From Trigonopsis variabilis (lineage: Eukaryota; Ascomycota; Trigonopsidomycetes; Trigonopsidales; Trigonopsidaceae): a stretch of DNA of 64,000 bases. This document shows positions 33,565 through 44,637 of this stretch, piece by piece. The translations under genes and the position numbers were made by a program. The notes under the pieces are model-generated. The model had not been told where the DNA came from. It searched no databases and saw only the letters and a program-made list of their open reading frames with translations. Positions within the stretch are counted from its first letter, which is position 1, and every line of letters begins with the position of its first letter. Where the stretch lies: positions 310,001-374,000 of the forward strand of contig PPXM03000003.1 in NCBI GenBank assembly GCA_003707065.3. Reading direction: 5' to 3'.

Positions 33565-34711
33565 ATGGGTCTCACGTTCTCAAAGATATTCGATAGCCTT
33601 TTTGGCAACAAAGTAAGTGATGACTGGATGATCTTCCGTCAGGGCTTATTGCCCGGCATGTTTTGACGCCCCCTTTGGGCGCGAGAAAATTCACGCAATC
33701 CACGTTCAACGAGTCTACAAGTCATTTGCAATGTGGTCCGGAGGCGACTCGATTAAATACATGGGGATTTCATGGATTGATTATTTCTTTATTATCGTAT
33801 CACGGTCGATTAACCTTGCTGTCGTGAACTGACGAATCCTATTGCAATCAGTTTTAGAAATGATATAGTTTTCATGCCTGGGATTTTAATTTGAACTGGC
33901 AGAAGAGCGAAGAAGATTTATACTAACAAATTTTTAGGAGATGTCTATTCTCATGGTTGGTCTAGATAATGCTGGTAAGTACATCACTTTTCAGTGATTC
34001 CCAGACAATTCTTGTTTTCATAGTTATTCAGGATGATGAATATCTTGATCGATCGAGATGATTCTGACTTTCGCTAACATTTTAGGTAAAACGTGTGTTC
34101 CATGAGATCAAATGTTTACACCAACCCTCTTCTGGATTGGTGTACTCCTGACTTTTTCCAATTATCTTTTCTAACATCCAGAACCATTCTTTTCAAACTC
34201 AAATTGGGTGAGATTGTTACTACTATCCCTACTGTCGGTATGTCTAATTTTCTCTTGCTCTGGCTATCTCGTGGCCAAGCGGAAGGGTTCCATGGCAACG
34301 AGGTCTAACGACATAGGTTTCAATGTCGAAAGTGTCGAATATAAGAATATCAAGTTCACTGTCTGGGATTTGGGCGGACAGACTAAGATTCGTCCATTGT
34401 GGCGCTACTACATTCATAACATCGATGGTGTGATTTTTGTCGTTGATTCCAATGACCGAGATCGTATCACCGAGGCTCGAGAGACCATGCACTCTCTCTT
34501 GAGCGAAGATGAGCTCCGAAATACCTCGTTACTTGTCTTGGCCAACAAGCAAGATATGCCCAATGCCATCGCTCCCTCCGAACTTACCGACAAACTTGGC
34601 CTCCACTCGATGCGAAACCGACCTTGGTATATCCAAGCTACATGTGCCACCACCGGCGACGGTCTCTACGAGGGTCTCGACTGGCTTGCTGAAAACCTCA
34701 AGAAACGCTAG
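33565..34711 (+). CDS. ARF1: ADP-ribosylation factor GTPase (Arf1 type)
   Basis: Small GTPase recruiting COPI and other coats at the Golgi. Five exons: 33565-33612, 33938-33974, 34086-34092 (only 7 nt), 34182-34237 and 34317-34711, total 180 residues. Gly2 is in a myristoylation context (MGLTFSKIF). The P-loop is GLDNAGKTT (24-32); its Gly29-Lys30-Thr31 part comes from the 7-nt exon. Switch I is TTIPTVGFNVE, with Val where Ile is usual. Switch II begins [16 protein letters not shown], with Thr where most Arf1 proteins have Asp or Glu. NKQD (guanine specificity) and [17 protein letters not shown] follow. All introns have GT-AG ends and CTAAC/CTAACA branch sites. Length and C terminus favour Arf1 over Arl1, although GGQT recalls Arl proteins. 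Confidence 0.92.
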
Positions 34712-35087
34712 ACGATAGGTGCACTCCAGGCACGTATGCCTGCCAGTGATACAAGGTGGACAGGATCAAGAGTTCAACCAACCGGCCTCTAAAATCTCTG
34801 GAAGGTATCTTGCCATTTTATGCTGCCTGGTGGGCCTGTGGATATAGCGCGAACGAGGTTGATGTGCAAATATACGTAGCCGCTGATCCGTAAATGAGCG
34901 CTCTATTGATCTCAGTTGGTCCCAACTCAATGCTCTATCTAACTCCATCGCTCTATCATTGTGCGATAGCCCGTATTCTATTGATGCCTAAACTCTTGAA
35001 GGAAGAAAACGCCTAACCCGCTCTAATTAAGGACCTAACACTTCTAACGCAAAAATATTAATTATGACCAAGCCAATTTCCAGTTGC
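34712..35087. other. Convergent 3' spacer
   Basis: 376 bp between the ARF stop and the stop of the next, minus-strand gene. Nothing further is seen. Confidence 0.5.
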
Positions 35088-35771
35088 TTAGATATTATAG
35101 ACCTCGACATTGTCGATTCTATCTTGTGAGGTGTTTTCATACTTTGAATGATCATTCGGCCGGTTCAAAAGACCCAGTTGATCGGGTAGTTCCTGCTCCA
35201 CACTAGGTGAACTTTCGCAAAGGCCTGGACAAGTAGATGCATTCTCGAGACGACGAGAAACCTGGTCTAGAACTGTAGGTACGGCAATAGTTCGAGGTGT
35301 GTATTCTTCGTCAGGGGACAGCTGGACATAGGAGAAAGGAGAAGGACCATACCCAGGAGGACGCGAAGCAGCTGCCATTGCAGCTGCAGCTGCAGCAGCA
35401 GCTTCTCTAGAGAAATATGCTCTATCAGGAGAAGGGCATGCGGAGGAGGAAGAAGAGTGAGACAATGACGCAGGAGAATGGGGAGGAGATGTCTGATGAA
35501 GGAAATCAGCATCGACCGGCGGAATGTAATCCTTGGAAGGAGGTATTCGCTTGACGATATTCCTTAAGATATCAGGATGTTGCTCAAACCATCTTCGTTG
35601 GCGTTGAAGTTCCGACGAATGCCATTTCCGAATCCTGTCATATCGGCTTTGATGGGGCTCCTGAGAGCGTCCTCGAAAAGCAAATTCATCAAATGGCGTA
35701 ACGGGTACTCCATATCTTCTTGAAAGCTCTTCATCGAGCAAGTAGACAAATCTAGGTAACGATTCTGCCAT
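35088..35771 (-). CDS. Unrecognised 227-residue protein
   Basis: Single-exon frame with an ATG start (MAESLPRFVYLLDEELSRRY). The first 95 or so residues look structured and are rich in Arg, Trp and Phe (YDRIRKWHSSELQRQRRWFE, ILRNIVKRIPPSKDYIPPVD). The rest is low complexity: serine runs, an alanine run (SREAAAAAAAAMAAA) and a polar acidic C terminus. I see no membrane segment or catalytic motif and recognise no family. Ala and Ser tracts are encoded by GCA/GCT and TCT/TCC repeats. It converges with the ARF gene. That it is real is supported by frame length and the non-random N terminus; function is unknown. Confidence 0.55.
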   Translation of the reverse strand: MAESLPRFVYLLDEELSRRYGVPVTPFDEFAFRGRSQEPHQSRYDRIRKWHSSELQRQRRWFEQHPDILRNIVKRIPPSKDYIPPVDADFLHQTSPPHSPASLSHSSSSSACPSPDRAYFSREAAAAAAAAMAAASRPPGYGPSPFSYVQLSPDEEYTPRTIAVPTVLDQVSRRLENASTCPGLCESSPSVEQELPDQLGLLNRPNDHSKYENTSQDRIDNVEVYNI

Positions 35772-36150
35772 GGTCCGTTCCTATCGGCTTTGGCGACCTC
35801 CTCTACTGATAAGAAGAGCGGGCTCTTCAATAAGCCTTGACGAGAATGATGACAAGTAAGTAAGTTAACTAGAGCAGGGACAAGAGTCAGAACTAAGAAT
35901 AGGCGCTTTTTTAAGCGGCAACGGCCAGGACCAGACGAATTCAGAAGTGAACACCGAGGGTAGGAAACGCCGCTCGGAGGCCGATAAGACCGAGCAAGAT
36001 CCACAGGTACTGAGACTTGGAGGACAAGCCAGTAGAATCACCGAGGAGACGACTAAGACGATAGAAAGCAAGGAAGAGCAGGAGAAGGAGTATGATACAC
36101 TTATGGCCGGATTATTTTCTTGGCAGAGCGAGTTGGAAGTACCCGTGTAA
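35770..36150 (+). CDS. Possible short spliced gene, uncertain
   Basis: A highly charged open stretch ends at 36150 (SRITEETTKTIESKEEQEKE, then YDTLMAGLFSWQSELEVPV), which looks coding and coiled-coil-like, but it has no in-frame ATG of its own. An upstream ATG at 35770 begins an Arg-rich, presequence-like stretch (MVRSYRLWRPPLLIRRAGSS) that reaches a GTAAG donor near 35862. Joining the two needs two short introns whose acceptors I cannot fix. The ATG also overlaps the minus-strand ATG of the neighbouring gene in a CCATGG palindrome, which is suspicious. I list it as a candidate only. Confidence 0.25.
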
Positions 36151-36869
36151 CGGGTCTCCATTGGCGGTGGGGGCCGCCACTAGTCTAATTTGGCTAAGAA
36201 GCGCCCGCTGAGAGAAGGGCGTGCACCGGCCCATCCAAAGACGGAGGGAAGGCCGAGAGCTGAATTAAATCCGAGGCGACTAGGATGGCTCTGAAAAGCA
36301 ACGAAGAGTTTACATGAGATAACTGGTACTAATGACAGATTGATGAGTGTTTAGGTTTGTATACGTGATGCCAAGACGGTAGTGAAGATGAATAAACAGG
36401 AGCGGATGGAGTAGATGCACGGTAAGGGGAGTCGCTTTTAGTTGGGGTGAATTGCAAGGGCAACGAGACATACACAAGCGATACAAAATACGGAGCGATT
36501 CGAAGTGACTCAAAGAAGGAGAAAGGTCAAAAAGTGGGCTCCGGTGGAAAGATTAAGAGTTCTAACATTCTTATCTGGTAATAGACTTTATCTATTGAGC
36601 AGGCTACACCATAAGAAAACCTCGAACCATTAGAACATTAGGCTTATGGCTCAGAATTATTTCTTGCTACAGAACGGAATGCGTAGGGAAGTGGCCATGA
36701 TTACTTCGATGATAATGGTGATGATAATGATTCTTGTCCGCCATAACCGGCGACAAAAGGTCGTACCTAAATTCTGTTTAGCCATCCGAAAAGTGTATAT
36801 TTGACATAACATCACCCATATATATGCAAGATGCTTCCTTTTAAAATCCCCTTAATAAGCTTTGGATCA
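36151..36869. other. Intergenic, nothing recognised
   Basis: About 720 bp on the 3' side of PPE1. Frames are short; no RNA gene or repeat was identified. Confidence 0.45.
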
Positions 36870-37823
36870 TCACGTCTTCCATACAGGAAGAACCAATTTC
36901 GAACGATCATTTCGATGATAGAAGTCAATGAATAACTGGGCGCTCTGTTCAGGGCAGTCTTCTTGGATGAAATGGCCTGACTGACGCAAGACATTGAGCT
37001 GGAAGCGACCCTGCATCTGTCCAATCATTAGTTCTTTGTCTAATCGATCTGTGCCCGCCAAAACGAGTAGCTTTCCTCCTGAGCATGCCAAGAATTTATT
37101 AGATAGTCCAGTGAACCAACCGTTCCAGAAAGGCTCCGTCGACTTGAGATCAACCACCCATTCAAGAGGGTACTTCTTTCCTGGTCGCAGTAAAGGCGGA
37201 ACCGATAATTCTGCGGACTCTTTGATTCGTATCAATCGCGTTTTCAAATGCCAGTCGATTGCTTGCTCCAAGCTATCAAATCCGTAAGGTCGAGTCGCTA
37301 GATAGAACCTCATCCCTCGTAGTGCCTCAATGGCTGATCCTTCAACAATATCAAGGACAATTAGTCCAATAACTTGATCCAGCGGTCGTCGTTTGGCCAC
37401 ATCCGCCATGACGGCCCCTCCAAGGGAATGACCTACCAAGATCATCTTGATCGATTTGCTCTGTCCTTCTTCAGTCTTCTCTCTGATAACCTCCTTAATG
37501 ACGCTTTCGGCATCATCACTCAATTGCGCCAAACTAAGATCTCCTCGACCTTGGACTCCATCTGTTTCCGTCCCTCCATGTCCTCTCATATCATAAGCGA
37601 GAACTCCAACAGTAGGATCGAGCCTAAGAAGCTCGCTCGCAAGTAATCCAAACGTCAAAGCACTCGATCCGGCACCATGGTGCATGACAAATAGCGGCCC
37701 GTCCCGTTTGGGCCATGTCAGATAGGTATCAAAGCTCGTCATACTTTCCCGGCCATCGTCATCTCTATCCTTGATATTGATTCTCAAATTCTCTTCAAAG
37801 TGTCTTCGCCATCCTTCAGCCAT
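36870..37823 (-). CDS. PPE1: Protein phosphatase methylesterase 1
   Basis: Alpha/beta hydrolase that removes the C-terminal methyl ester of the PP2A catalytic subunit. Intronless, 317 residues. The oxyanion-hole region FVMHHGAGSSALTFG (45-59) is followed by LAYDMRGHGGTE, the nucleophile elbow GHSLGG (131-136, Ser133), the acid LIVLDIVEGSA (Asp158), and the C-terminal SGHFIQEDCPEQ with the catalytic His. The order and spacing match human PPME1 Ser156/Asp181/His349. A stop lies in frame just upstream of the ATG, so this is the likely start. The next gene on the same strand ends 167 bp upstream. Confidence 0.93.
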   Translation of the reverse strand: MAEGWRRHFEENLRINIKDRDDDGRESMTSFDTYLTWPKRDGPLFVMHHGAGSSALTFGLLASELLRLDPTVGVLAYDMRGHGGTETDGVQGRGDLSLAQLSDDAESVIKEVIREKTEEGQSKSIKMILVGHSLGGAVMADVAKRRPLDQVIGLIVLDIVEGSAIEALRGMRFYLATRPYGFDSLEQAIDWHLKTRLIRIKESAELSVPPLLRPGKKYPLEWVVDLKSTEPFWNGWFTGLSNKFLACSGGKLLVLAGTDRLDKELMIGQMQGRFQLNVLRQSGHFIQEDCPEQSAQLFIDFYHRNDRSKLVLPVWKT

Positions 37824-37990
37824 CTTCTTTAGCGATTGCGATTACGGTAGACATTACTGTGGGCGTCACTAACGATCTGCCACGTGATCGGAACCTTCCT
37901 CTCGTTACATGCTGTCTAAACGGGCTCGACACTTGGAACGTCTAAATACTCTACATAGGCATCTTCGCAACATAAGATTATACACATCCT

Positions 37991-40157
37991 TCACAGTATA
38001 TCCGTCGGTGTTTCTAGCTCCTCCATCCACGTCCGACTGTTCGACACAAATATGGTTCTTGTCAACGATACAGTCAACTCCCGTTCCTCATCTTCTCCTT
38101 GTATGTCGGCACTTTTTCCCGGCTCGGCAGGGGGCGCGTTATCCTCTGTGGTAGACTCCTCGGGTTCACCTTGGTACGGATTTTCGTCGATAATCGCTCC
38201 TTCACCTGGTTCAGGCTCGGCAATTCGTTTTGTGTCATCATCTTCTTCTGTAGCTGATTCGGGAATTGACTGCTCATCTTGCTCTGGGTTTCCGTAGGGA
38301 GAACTCCCGTCTTCGTACTCGGGGATAGTGATAGAAATATCAGCGACATCTGGAGGCTCAATCGTGAATAGCGGCTCCTCTTCGGAATTCCTATCTTCAA
38401 CTTTTTCTGTACTCGGCTCAGCATCTGTGACCTCCTGGATGATAAACTCAGGCGACTGCTTATTCTCCTTTAGTAGCTGCTCTCGTCGCTCCGTCTCTTG
38501 CCGAGCTTCGTTGAACGCTTTGATGACTGCGAGGGATAATGTCGATACTCGATCGTCGACCCACTTGACTAAAGATTCAAGTTCCTCAACATCTGGATTA
38601 CTTTCGAGGACCAGAGCTTCTCCCTGTGCAGCAAGATCTTTCAATGCATGGAACCGTTTCCAGTCATCCCAAGAGACCTCATTTGTCCAAGCCATATTAT
38701 GGGACAGTTCTCGGATCGCAACCTGGTGGACGTCTTTCAAAACATCTAAGACTGACTGTCGTGCAAGATCAGCCTCTTTTTGTGCACGTGGTACTATTTC
38801 TTTGGCGTAATCCCTCAGTCCAACGGCTTCATCTCTTATTTGCTTGGCAGCAACTAGTCTATCAGATTCAAATTCATCCAATGGTGAAGTCGATGCACTG
38901 GTCTTGATTTGGTCAATATGACCAATGACATGACTTTCAAACTCCTGGAGACGGGCTGCAAGGATATGGTCTTCGGTTTCAACATGACGAGAGATTAAGC
39001 TCTCATAATCATTGGCCAATTCTCGAAGAGCATTAGCAGTATATTTGACAAAATTCTCTTTCCACTGGTCAACGTCATCTTTAACAGCAGGAGCAGAGGA
39101 AAGAGGATCGGAGGAACGGGGAATGGATAAGATAGGGCTACTAACATCGGGGACGGGGCAGGAGATAGTGTTTGAGAGGGAAGACGAAACTATTAGGGAC
39201 GTAGAGGAAGTAGAAGTATCGACGCTACCAGAGTCTTGGCTGCTTGAAGACGGAGAAAGCGACGAGGATGAGAACGCAGAAGAAATAGAAGAAGTGTCTC
39301 CTAATGAGGAAGAAACGTCTGACCGACTCATGCTACTGACTTGAGCAGAATCGTCATCAATAGCGTTAAACACCCGATTTTGAATTCTAACGATCTGAGG
39401 TTCTACATGTTGTCGATACACGTAAAGAAGACCAGGCCGAGCGGTACCGACATACCAGCGGTAACCTTGGTTTGTACCAGTGACCAGTAAATCTCGAACA
39501 ATTTGGGCACCATGGCTAACGACAGGATAGACCTTCGATACCAGCAAATCATAAGAATAATCATAAGCGGAGATGACATAAGGTTGTGAACTAATCATCG
39601 TAGGATGTATATGCACATGATAGAAGTCGTCACATGTTGATAGAGCCTTAGATGCAGGAGAAGTTATGTAATGAGAAAAGGCTTCTTTCAAAGCGTCAAT
39701 ATGACACTTCACTCGACTATCATAAAGCGCTCTTGCATTTTTCCGAGCTTTCACTAAAGAAGGCTCCAAACGCGTCGCATAGAGTTCATTTCCTTTGATG
39801 AAGCTTGATTTAACAACAGGAGATCCGTACTTTTTGAACGTTTGAGATGAATACAATACCACTGGCTGTCCATATTGAGAATAGTACTCCTTGCCCTTAG
39901 CTAAATAAGGAGAAACAACTTGAAATCGAGGCTGAATATAACGGTCATACTGTGATTTGGCTAGCGGGCCAATGCAGGCAGCAGATCGATGTAAAGGTCT
40001 GCAAAGGTATGGAGATGACGAATCGAGTTGAGTGGTTAAAGGACAAGCCCAAACTAGTAAATAGATGATATACCAGATGGATAATCTGACAGTTAGATAT
40101 AATTTAAATGCTTTCGTACCTGCTCAAGACAGATATAGGTGAGAAATTGCGAGCCAT
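37991..40157 (-). CDS. Unrecognised 710-residue protein with N-terminal hydrophobic segment
   Basis: Two exons, 40120-40157 and 37991-40085, with a 34-nt intron (TCTAACTGTCAG end), reading MARNFSPISVLSRLSIWYII at the start. Residues about 13-25 (LSIWYIIYLLVWA) could be a signal peptide or anchor, followed by a Cys-containing stretch. Residues about 85-240 are rich in Tyr, His and Val and look repetitive and amphipathic (YTSPASK-like blocks, YDYSYDLLVSKVYPVVSHGA, YRWYVGTARPGLLYVYRQHV). A serine-rich linker follows, then long alpha-helical, probably coiled-coil sequence (KQIRDEAVGLRDYAKEIVPR). An acidic tail is rich in Glu/Pro. No enzymatic motif is seen. I do not recognise the family; an ER-luminal or membrane-associated scaffold is a guess. 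Confidence 0.7.
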
Positions 40158-41071
40158 CAGCAAACAGGGTGTGATTTCTGTTGCTACAACGAGCAGTGAA
40201 ACGTCACGAGTAATTTGAACTTTAACATATCTCACGTCAAGTCCCAGCACAGTTGACTGCGCTTGTTGGCATGTCTTTTGGAAATTATGTGTTCTTGGAC
40301 ACAATCGTGATGAGGATGGTCATGTTCGAAGTTATTTCCAAGGTTAACACAAGAATAACAGAGCGAGATTAAACAGATAAAAGAGAAGTCAAGAGGTTTT
40401 ATAAAGTAACCGAGAGCTGACTAAAGACTCAGAGGTGCTTCTAGGGAGTTACGTGTTCATATTATCTCCGATTTCTTTCGCCCTTCAGGGCTAGTAATCT
40501 GGAAGAGAATGGAAGTCTCATCTGAGTATTGGCTTCAATACAAGAGGAGTCCAGTAGAAGTGAAAAAAGGTTTGGGATTATATTGATTCCTTCAGAGAAG
40601 AGGGGAGGTACTATTTTGCGTAATGTGGAAGATCTTGTAGATAGGACAATGGCAAAACCATTCATTTTGATTACTCATTGTGTGAATGAAGAGAGTCTTG
40701 AAAAGTTTTCATGCACTGGCATCTGGAATTTACTTTATACTAGATTCAAGTCACAAACCAACCGTAGACAATCGAATTTGCTGATAAAGACTATATCGCT
40801 ATCTAGTGAGTGTTCCTAGGCGAACTTCTCAACTCCGGAAATCGATACTATCAGTCGTAACTCCATGATTATGATCCAATCGCAGCAGATATCTGAATGA
40901 GGACCATATAGAACTCATGACTTTATCCGATGAGAAGCACGTCTGTAGGACATGTAACGGCTTTTCCCTTGCCACACCCGCCGGGAACCTGGTATCAGAC
41001 CAACGCGTGGGATCAAAAAGAAGTTTGTAGATAATTATCAAGTATTTCCTTGAGAATATCTATCTATAACT
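40158..41071. other. Divergent promoter region
   Basis: 0.9 kb between the unknown minus-strand gene and DOA10. A 96-codon open stretch at 40529-40819 starts only with TTG and has no features of a gene. Nothing else is recognised. Confidence 0.5.
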
Positions 41072-44000
41072 ATGGTGCGAGAGGATGAGGATACTTGTCG
41101 GATCTGCCGAGGGCCGGCTACGCCAGAGGAGCCATTGTTCCATCCTTGCAAATGTATAGGAAGTATTCGCTATGTTCATGAAGATTGGTCTGTCTTACCT
41201 TTTCTATGTCTTTTAAGCTGACTATTTAGTTTAATGGAATGGTTACGATATTCGAATAAGGATCGAACTTGTGAGCTTTGTCATACTCCGTTTATAATCC
41301 GGAACTGTGAGTTTCGTTTTGACTGCAAAGAGGTCTAACATATAGTATATGCTAATGATATGCCATCACGAATCCCAGCTATCCGGTTTTTGAAGCAACT
41401 ATTCCTCCACTTATTCGGTTTAGCTGTCAAATACCTGCGTTACAGTCTTGCTGCTCTGGTTTGGCTTATTTGGGTTCCCCTCGTTACTAGATTCTCAATG
41501 AGGGTATATTTCGTTTACGGGGACCATAATGTCATCCCTAATTCTACTTCGAAATCTCCTTTTACCTTTGATAACTTCTTGACTATTTCCTCCGCCTCGG
41601 GGTCTCGTCCTTTGTGGGACAAGTCTCTTTGGATGGAAGTACTCCAGATCCAAGCATGTACAGTTGGTCTGGTGGTATTTGTTATCAGCCTGTTCCTGAT
41701 TCGAGAATGGGTGAATCAACATAATATTCTGGAAAATGTTCCTCCGCCCGAAGCCCCCGTTGTTCGACAGAATGATCTAGCTGAGGCTCAAGATATTCCT
41801 CCAGCTCGACCTGACTTTGATTTACAAAATGTAAATGATATCCATCGTAGGTGGGGCCTCGCCCAGGATTTTAATCGGAATCAGGAACAACAGTTTCATC
41901 CTAGAGAAGCAAGAGAATTTCTGGATTTGGCCAGAGCTGCTCAAGCCAGAGCTGAACAACAGCGACAAGTGGAAGTTCAGGATATTCGACAAGGTTTGAA
42001 CGCTCCTCAGAACCCTCAGCTAAACGACGATGATTTTCCTGATGATGCTGACGATTATGATGTCTTTTTGGAGCTTTTAGGCCTCAAAGGTTCAATAACT
42101 AATTTATTTCTTCACATGGTCCTGGCAAACTTTATGTCCTTGGCCATTATATCAACATTCTTATACTTGCCTTATATCTTGGGCCAAGTGGCACTATATT
42201 TTTTGGCTTGTGGCTGTTCACTCATTGCCGGTCCCTTATCTATACTAAATCATTTAACCGCTCGTGTCATTACACTCATTTACCCTCCAATTTCTAAGGT
42301 CTATGTCTTTTCTGCTTCGTTTTTTAGTCCATCAGATGGTGACTATACAAAAGTAGCCATTTTCCTTCGCCTGGGAGTCCAAAACTGGCTGAAAAACTGG
42401 TCTGCTCCTTTGCCTGTCGGCTGGATCCGACTATTCCACAATGGTGCTTTCCCTGAACAAGTCACCGCTGTTGATAGGATACCAGCAATTGCTTGCGGAC
42501 AGCTATTCTTTATCTTCATCTTGAATATTTACCTCCAACTCAAACAACGACAAATCCGGATATTGGGTTTTGAAGGATCCATGGTCACCGTGAAAATGGT
42601 CAAAGACATCTGCTCAATCGTTCGCGTTCTTTATCTACTTGCGCTTGAGCTTGCAGTGTTTCCACTGTTCTGTGGCTTTCTCTTAGATTGGGCATTTATT
42701 CCGGTCTGTCAGGGAGCATCAATCTATGGCAGGTATCGATCCATGATCCAGCATCCTATCGAAGGAATTGTGATTCATTGGATAGTGGGAATATTTTATA
42801 TGTCTAATTTCACCAAGTTCGTTTCATTCCTACGCAAGATACTTCGTCCGGGTACACTTTTCTTTGTGCGGGATCCCAAAGACCCCGGATTTAAACCTCT
42901 CCGTGACATTTTAGAGCCTCCGCTGACATCTTATTTGCGGAAAGTTGGAATATCTGCAGCGGTATATTCTTGTCTAATTGTCTTTGGCATCGGAAGCGTG
43001 GTCTACACGCTGGCTGCTGTATTCCCGTCTCTCTTCCCACTTGAAATAGGCTCTAATAGAGGTTCAGTCATATATTCATTGGATATTTTGTTTATTGGCC
43101 AACTAGTTCCATTGTTTGCGAAGACTCTTCCAATCTCTTCCTTATTATGCAAAGCCTGGACTTGGTTCTTCACGCTGGGCTGCCACATTCTTTGCCTAAG
43201 TCATTTCATTTTGAGTATGGATCGACCTGAGGAAGTGCGTGTTGATGTAAACCATAATCCAAAGAATATTGGCCGCGACGGCAATGGATATTTTATGCGA
43301 GTCCCAAACAGCGACCATGTACCCTTTCAGATGAATAGAGGAGATGGGGATTATAAGCTACCAAAGGGATATTTCATACCGGTGACTCAAGACGATAAAC
43401 CAATTGATCCAGAACATAGTAATTATGCGATATCAAGGGGATGGTACTCGGTGGTATATCGCCCTCCTCAATTCCGTCTACGAATAGTGTTTTTGCTTCT
43501 TGGAGTATGGGCTTTTGCTGCATGTTTAGGGTTGACTGCAACCTTGGCTCCTCTAATAATGGGTAGGGTGCTTTCAAGACTCATATTCGGCTCGAATGTC
43601 CCTGACAGTTATTCTATAGCGTTAGGGTTAATCGCGTTATTAGCTTTGGCGACCGCTGCAAACTCAATTGTGGAATATAGGCAAGTCAACGAAACTGAAC
43701 GGTCTGAATCTATGGAACACCCGATCGCAAAGCCGGTCCATACCGGATCAAGGGAAGAAGGCGGACATGGCATTTCTGAACTGTTGAATCACATGGTTGA
43801 TAAATTGGTACATAAAGTGAGGAAATGGTGTCAAGCTTATATGAAAGTATTAGAGGTATCTTTTTTCTACTTTCATTGTCTTGTGATTTGTCCATTCATA
43901 CTGACGCTGATCTTATATCTCTATGTCGTCAGTCCACTGACCGGTAAAGACATCTTTCACGATCTTTCAGGAGCTGCTCTGTTTCAGTACTGGATCATGG

Positions 44001-44494
44001 GATGCTTAATTTTGCGCTTAAGTCTTGCTATCATTAGCTACAAATTCCCAAACAGCGCTGTGGTTCAGAATGTCCGTCATGTGATCTTTCAGAGTGGGAA
44101 ATGGTATTCTCCTCATGTCAAGGCAGCCACATTTAACTTTTTCTTGCCGTTCCTGAGTATCACATTTATGCTTACATTCGCGCCTTATTTTGCTTGTTTC
44201 TTATATCTTTCTCTCCGCACCTACTTTGGGACTTCCTATAGTGCCCAGACAAGGCACCACCTTCTATTGATGTTTTATCCTCTTGCCCTGACTGCTTTTG
44301 CTATTACGGGTGCGATACACTGGGCCATCTTGGAGCTCATCCGGTTATCGATAGTATTCCGTGATCGAGAATATGTTATTGGTCAAAGGTTAGAGAATCA
44401 TCCCCAGTCAGAGCCTACTCAAACTGCGCAACCCGATAGCGTACCCGACCAGCAGCAGTCTTGGTGGGGAAGATGGGGAGCTGGAGAGGCATGA
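41072..44494 (+). CDS. DOA10: ER-associated degradation E3 ubiquitin ligase Doa10 (Ssm4/MARCH6)
   Basis: Multi-spanning RING-CH ligase of the ER and inner nuclear membrane. Three exons: 41072-41187, 41230-41306 and 41346-44494 (introns of 42 and 39 nt), total 1113 residues, at the short end for fungi. The N-terminal RING-CH is complete with C9, C12, C26, C28, H36, C39, C53 and C56 ([37 protein letters not shown]). Many hydrophobic helices follow. The Teb4-Doa10 conserved block is visible (FVRDPKDPGFKPLRDILEPP, then TSYLRKVGISAAVYSC). The C-terminal element YVIGQRLENH resembles the conserved Doa10 C-terminal motif with its functional Asn. Intron 1 has an unusual GTCTGT donor but is required to keep HEDC-LMEW. 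Confidence 0.94.
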
Positions 44495-44637
44495 GAAAAG
44501 CTCCAATGGATAACGATGGTTGACGAATATGGTTTGGAAAAATGTATTTTACAAAAGAATGTGGTGACAGTGAAGACACATTAGATCGACTAACACAACA
44601 AGAACAACACCAGACTCCAATCAAACAAACTTTTAAA

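Noticed and set aside
40529-40819. 96-codon frame between the orphan gene and DOA10
   Set aside because: Starts only with TTG, no ATG in frame near it, no domain.
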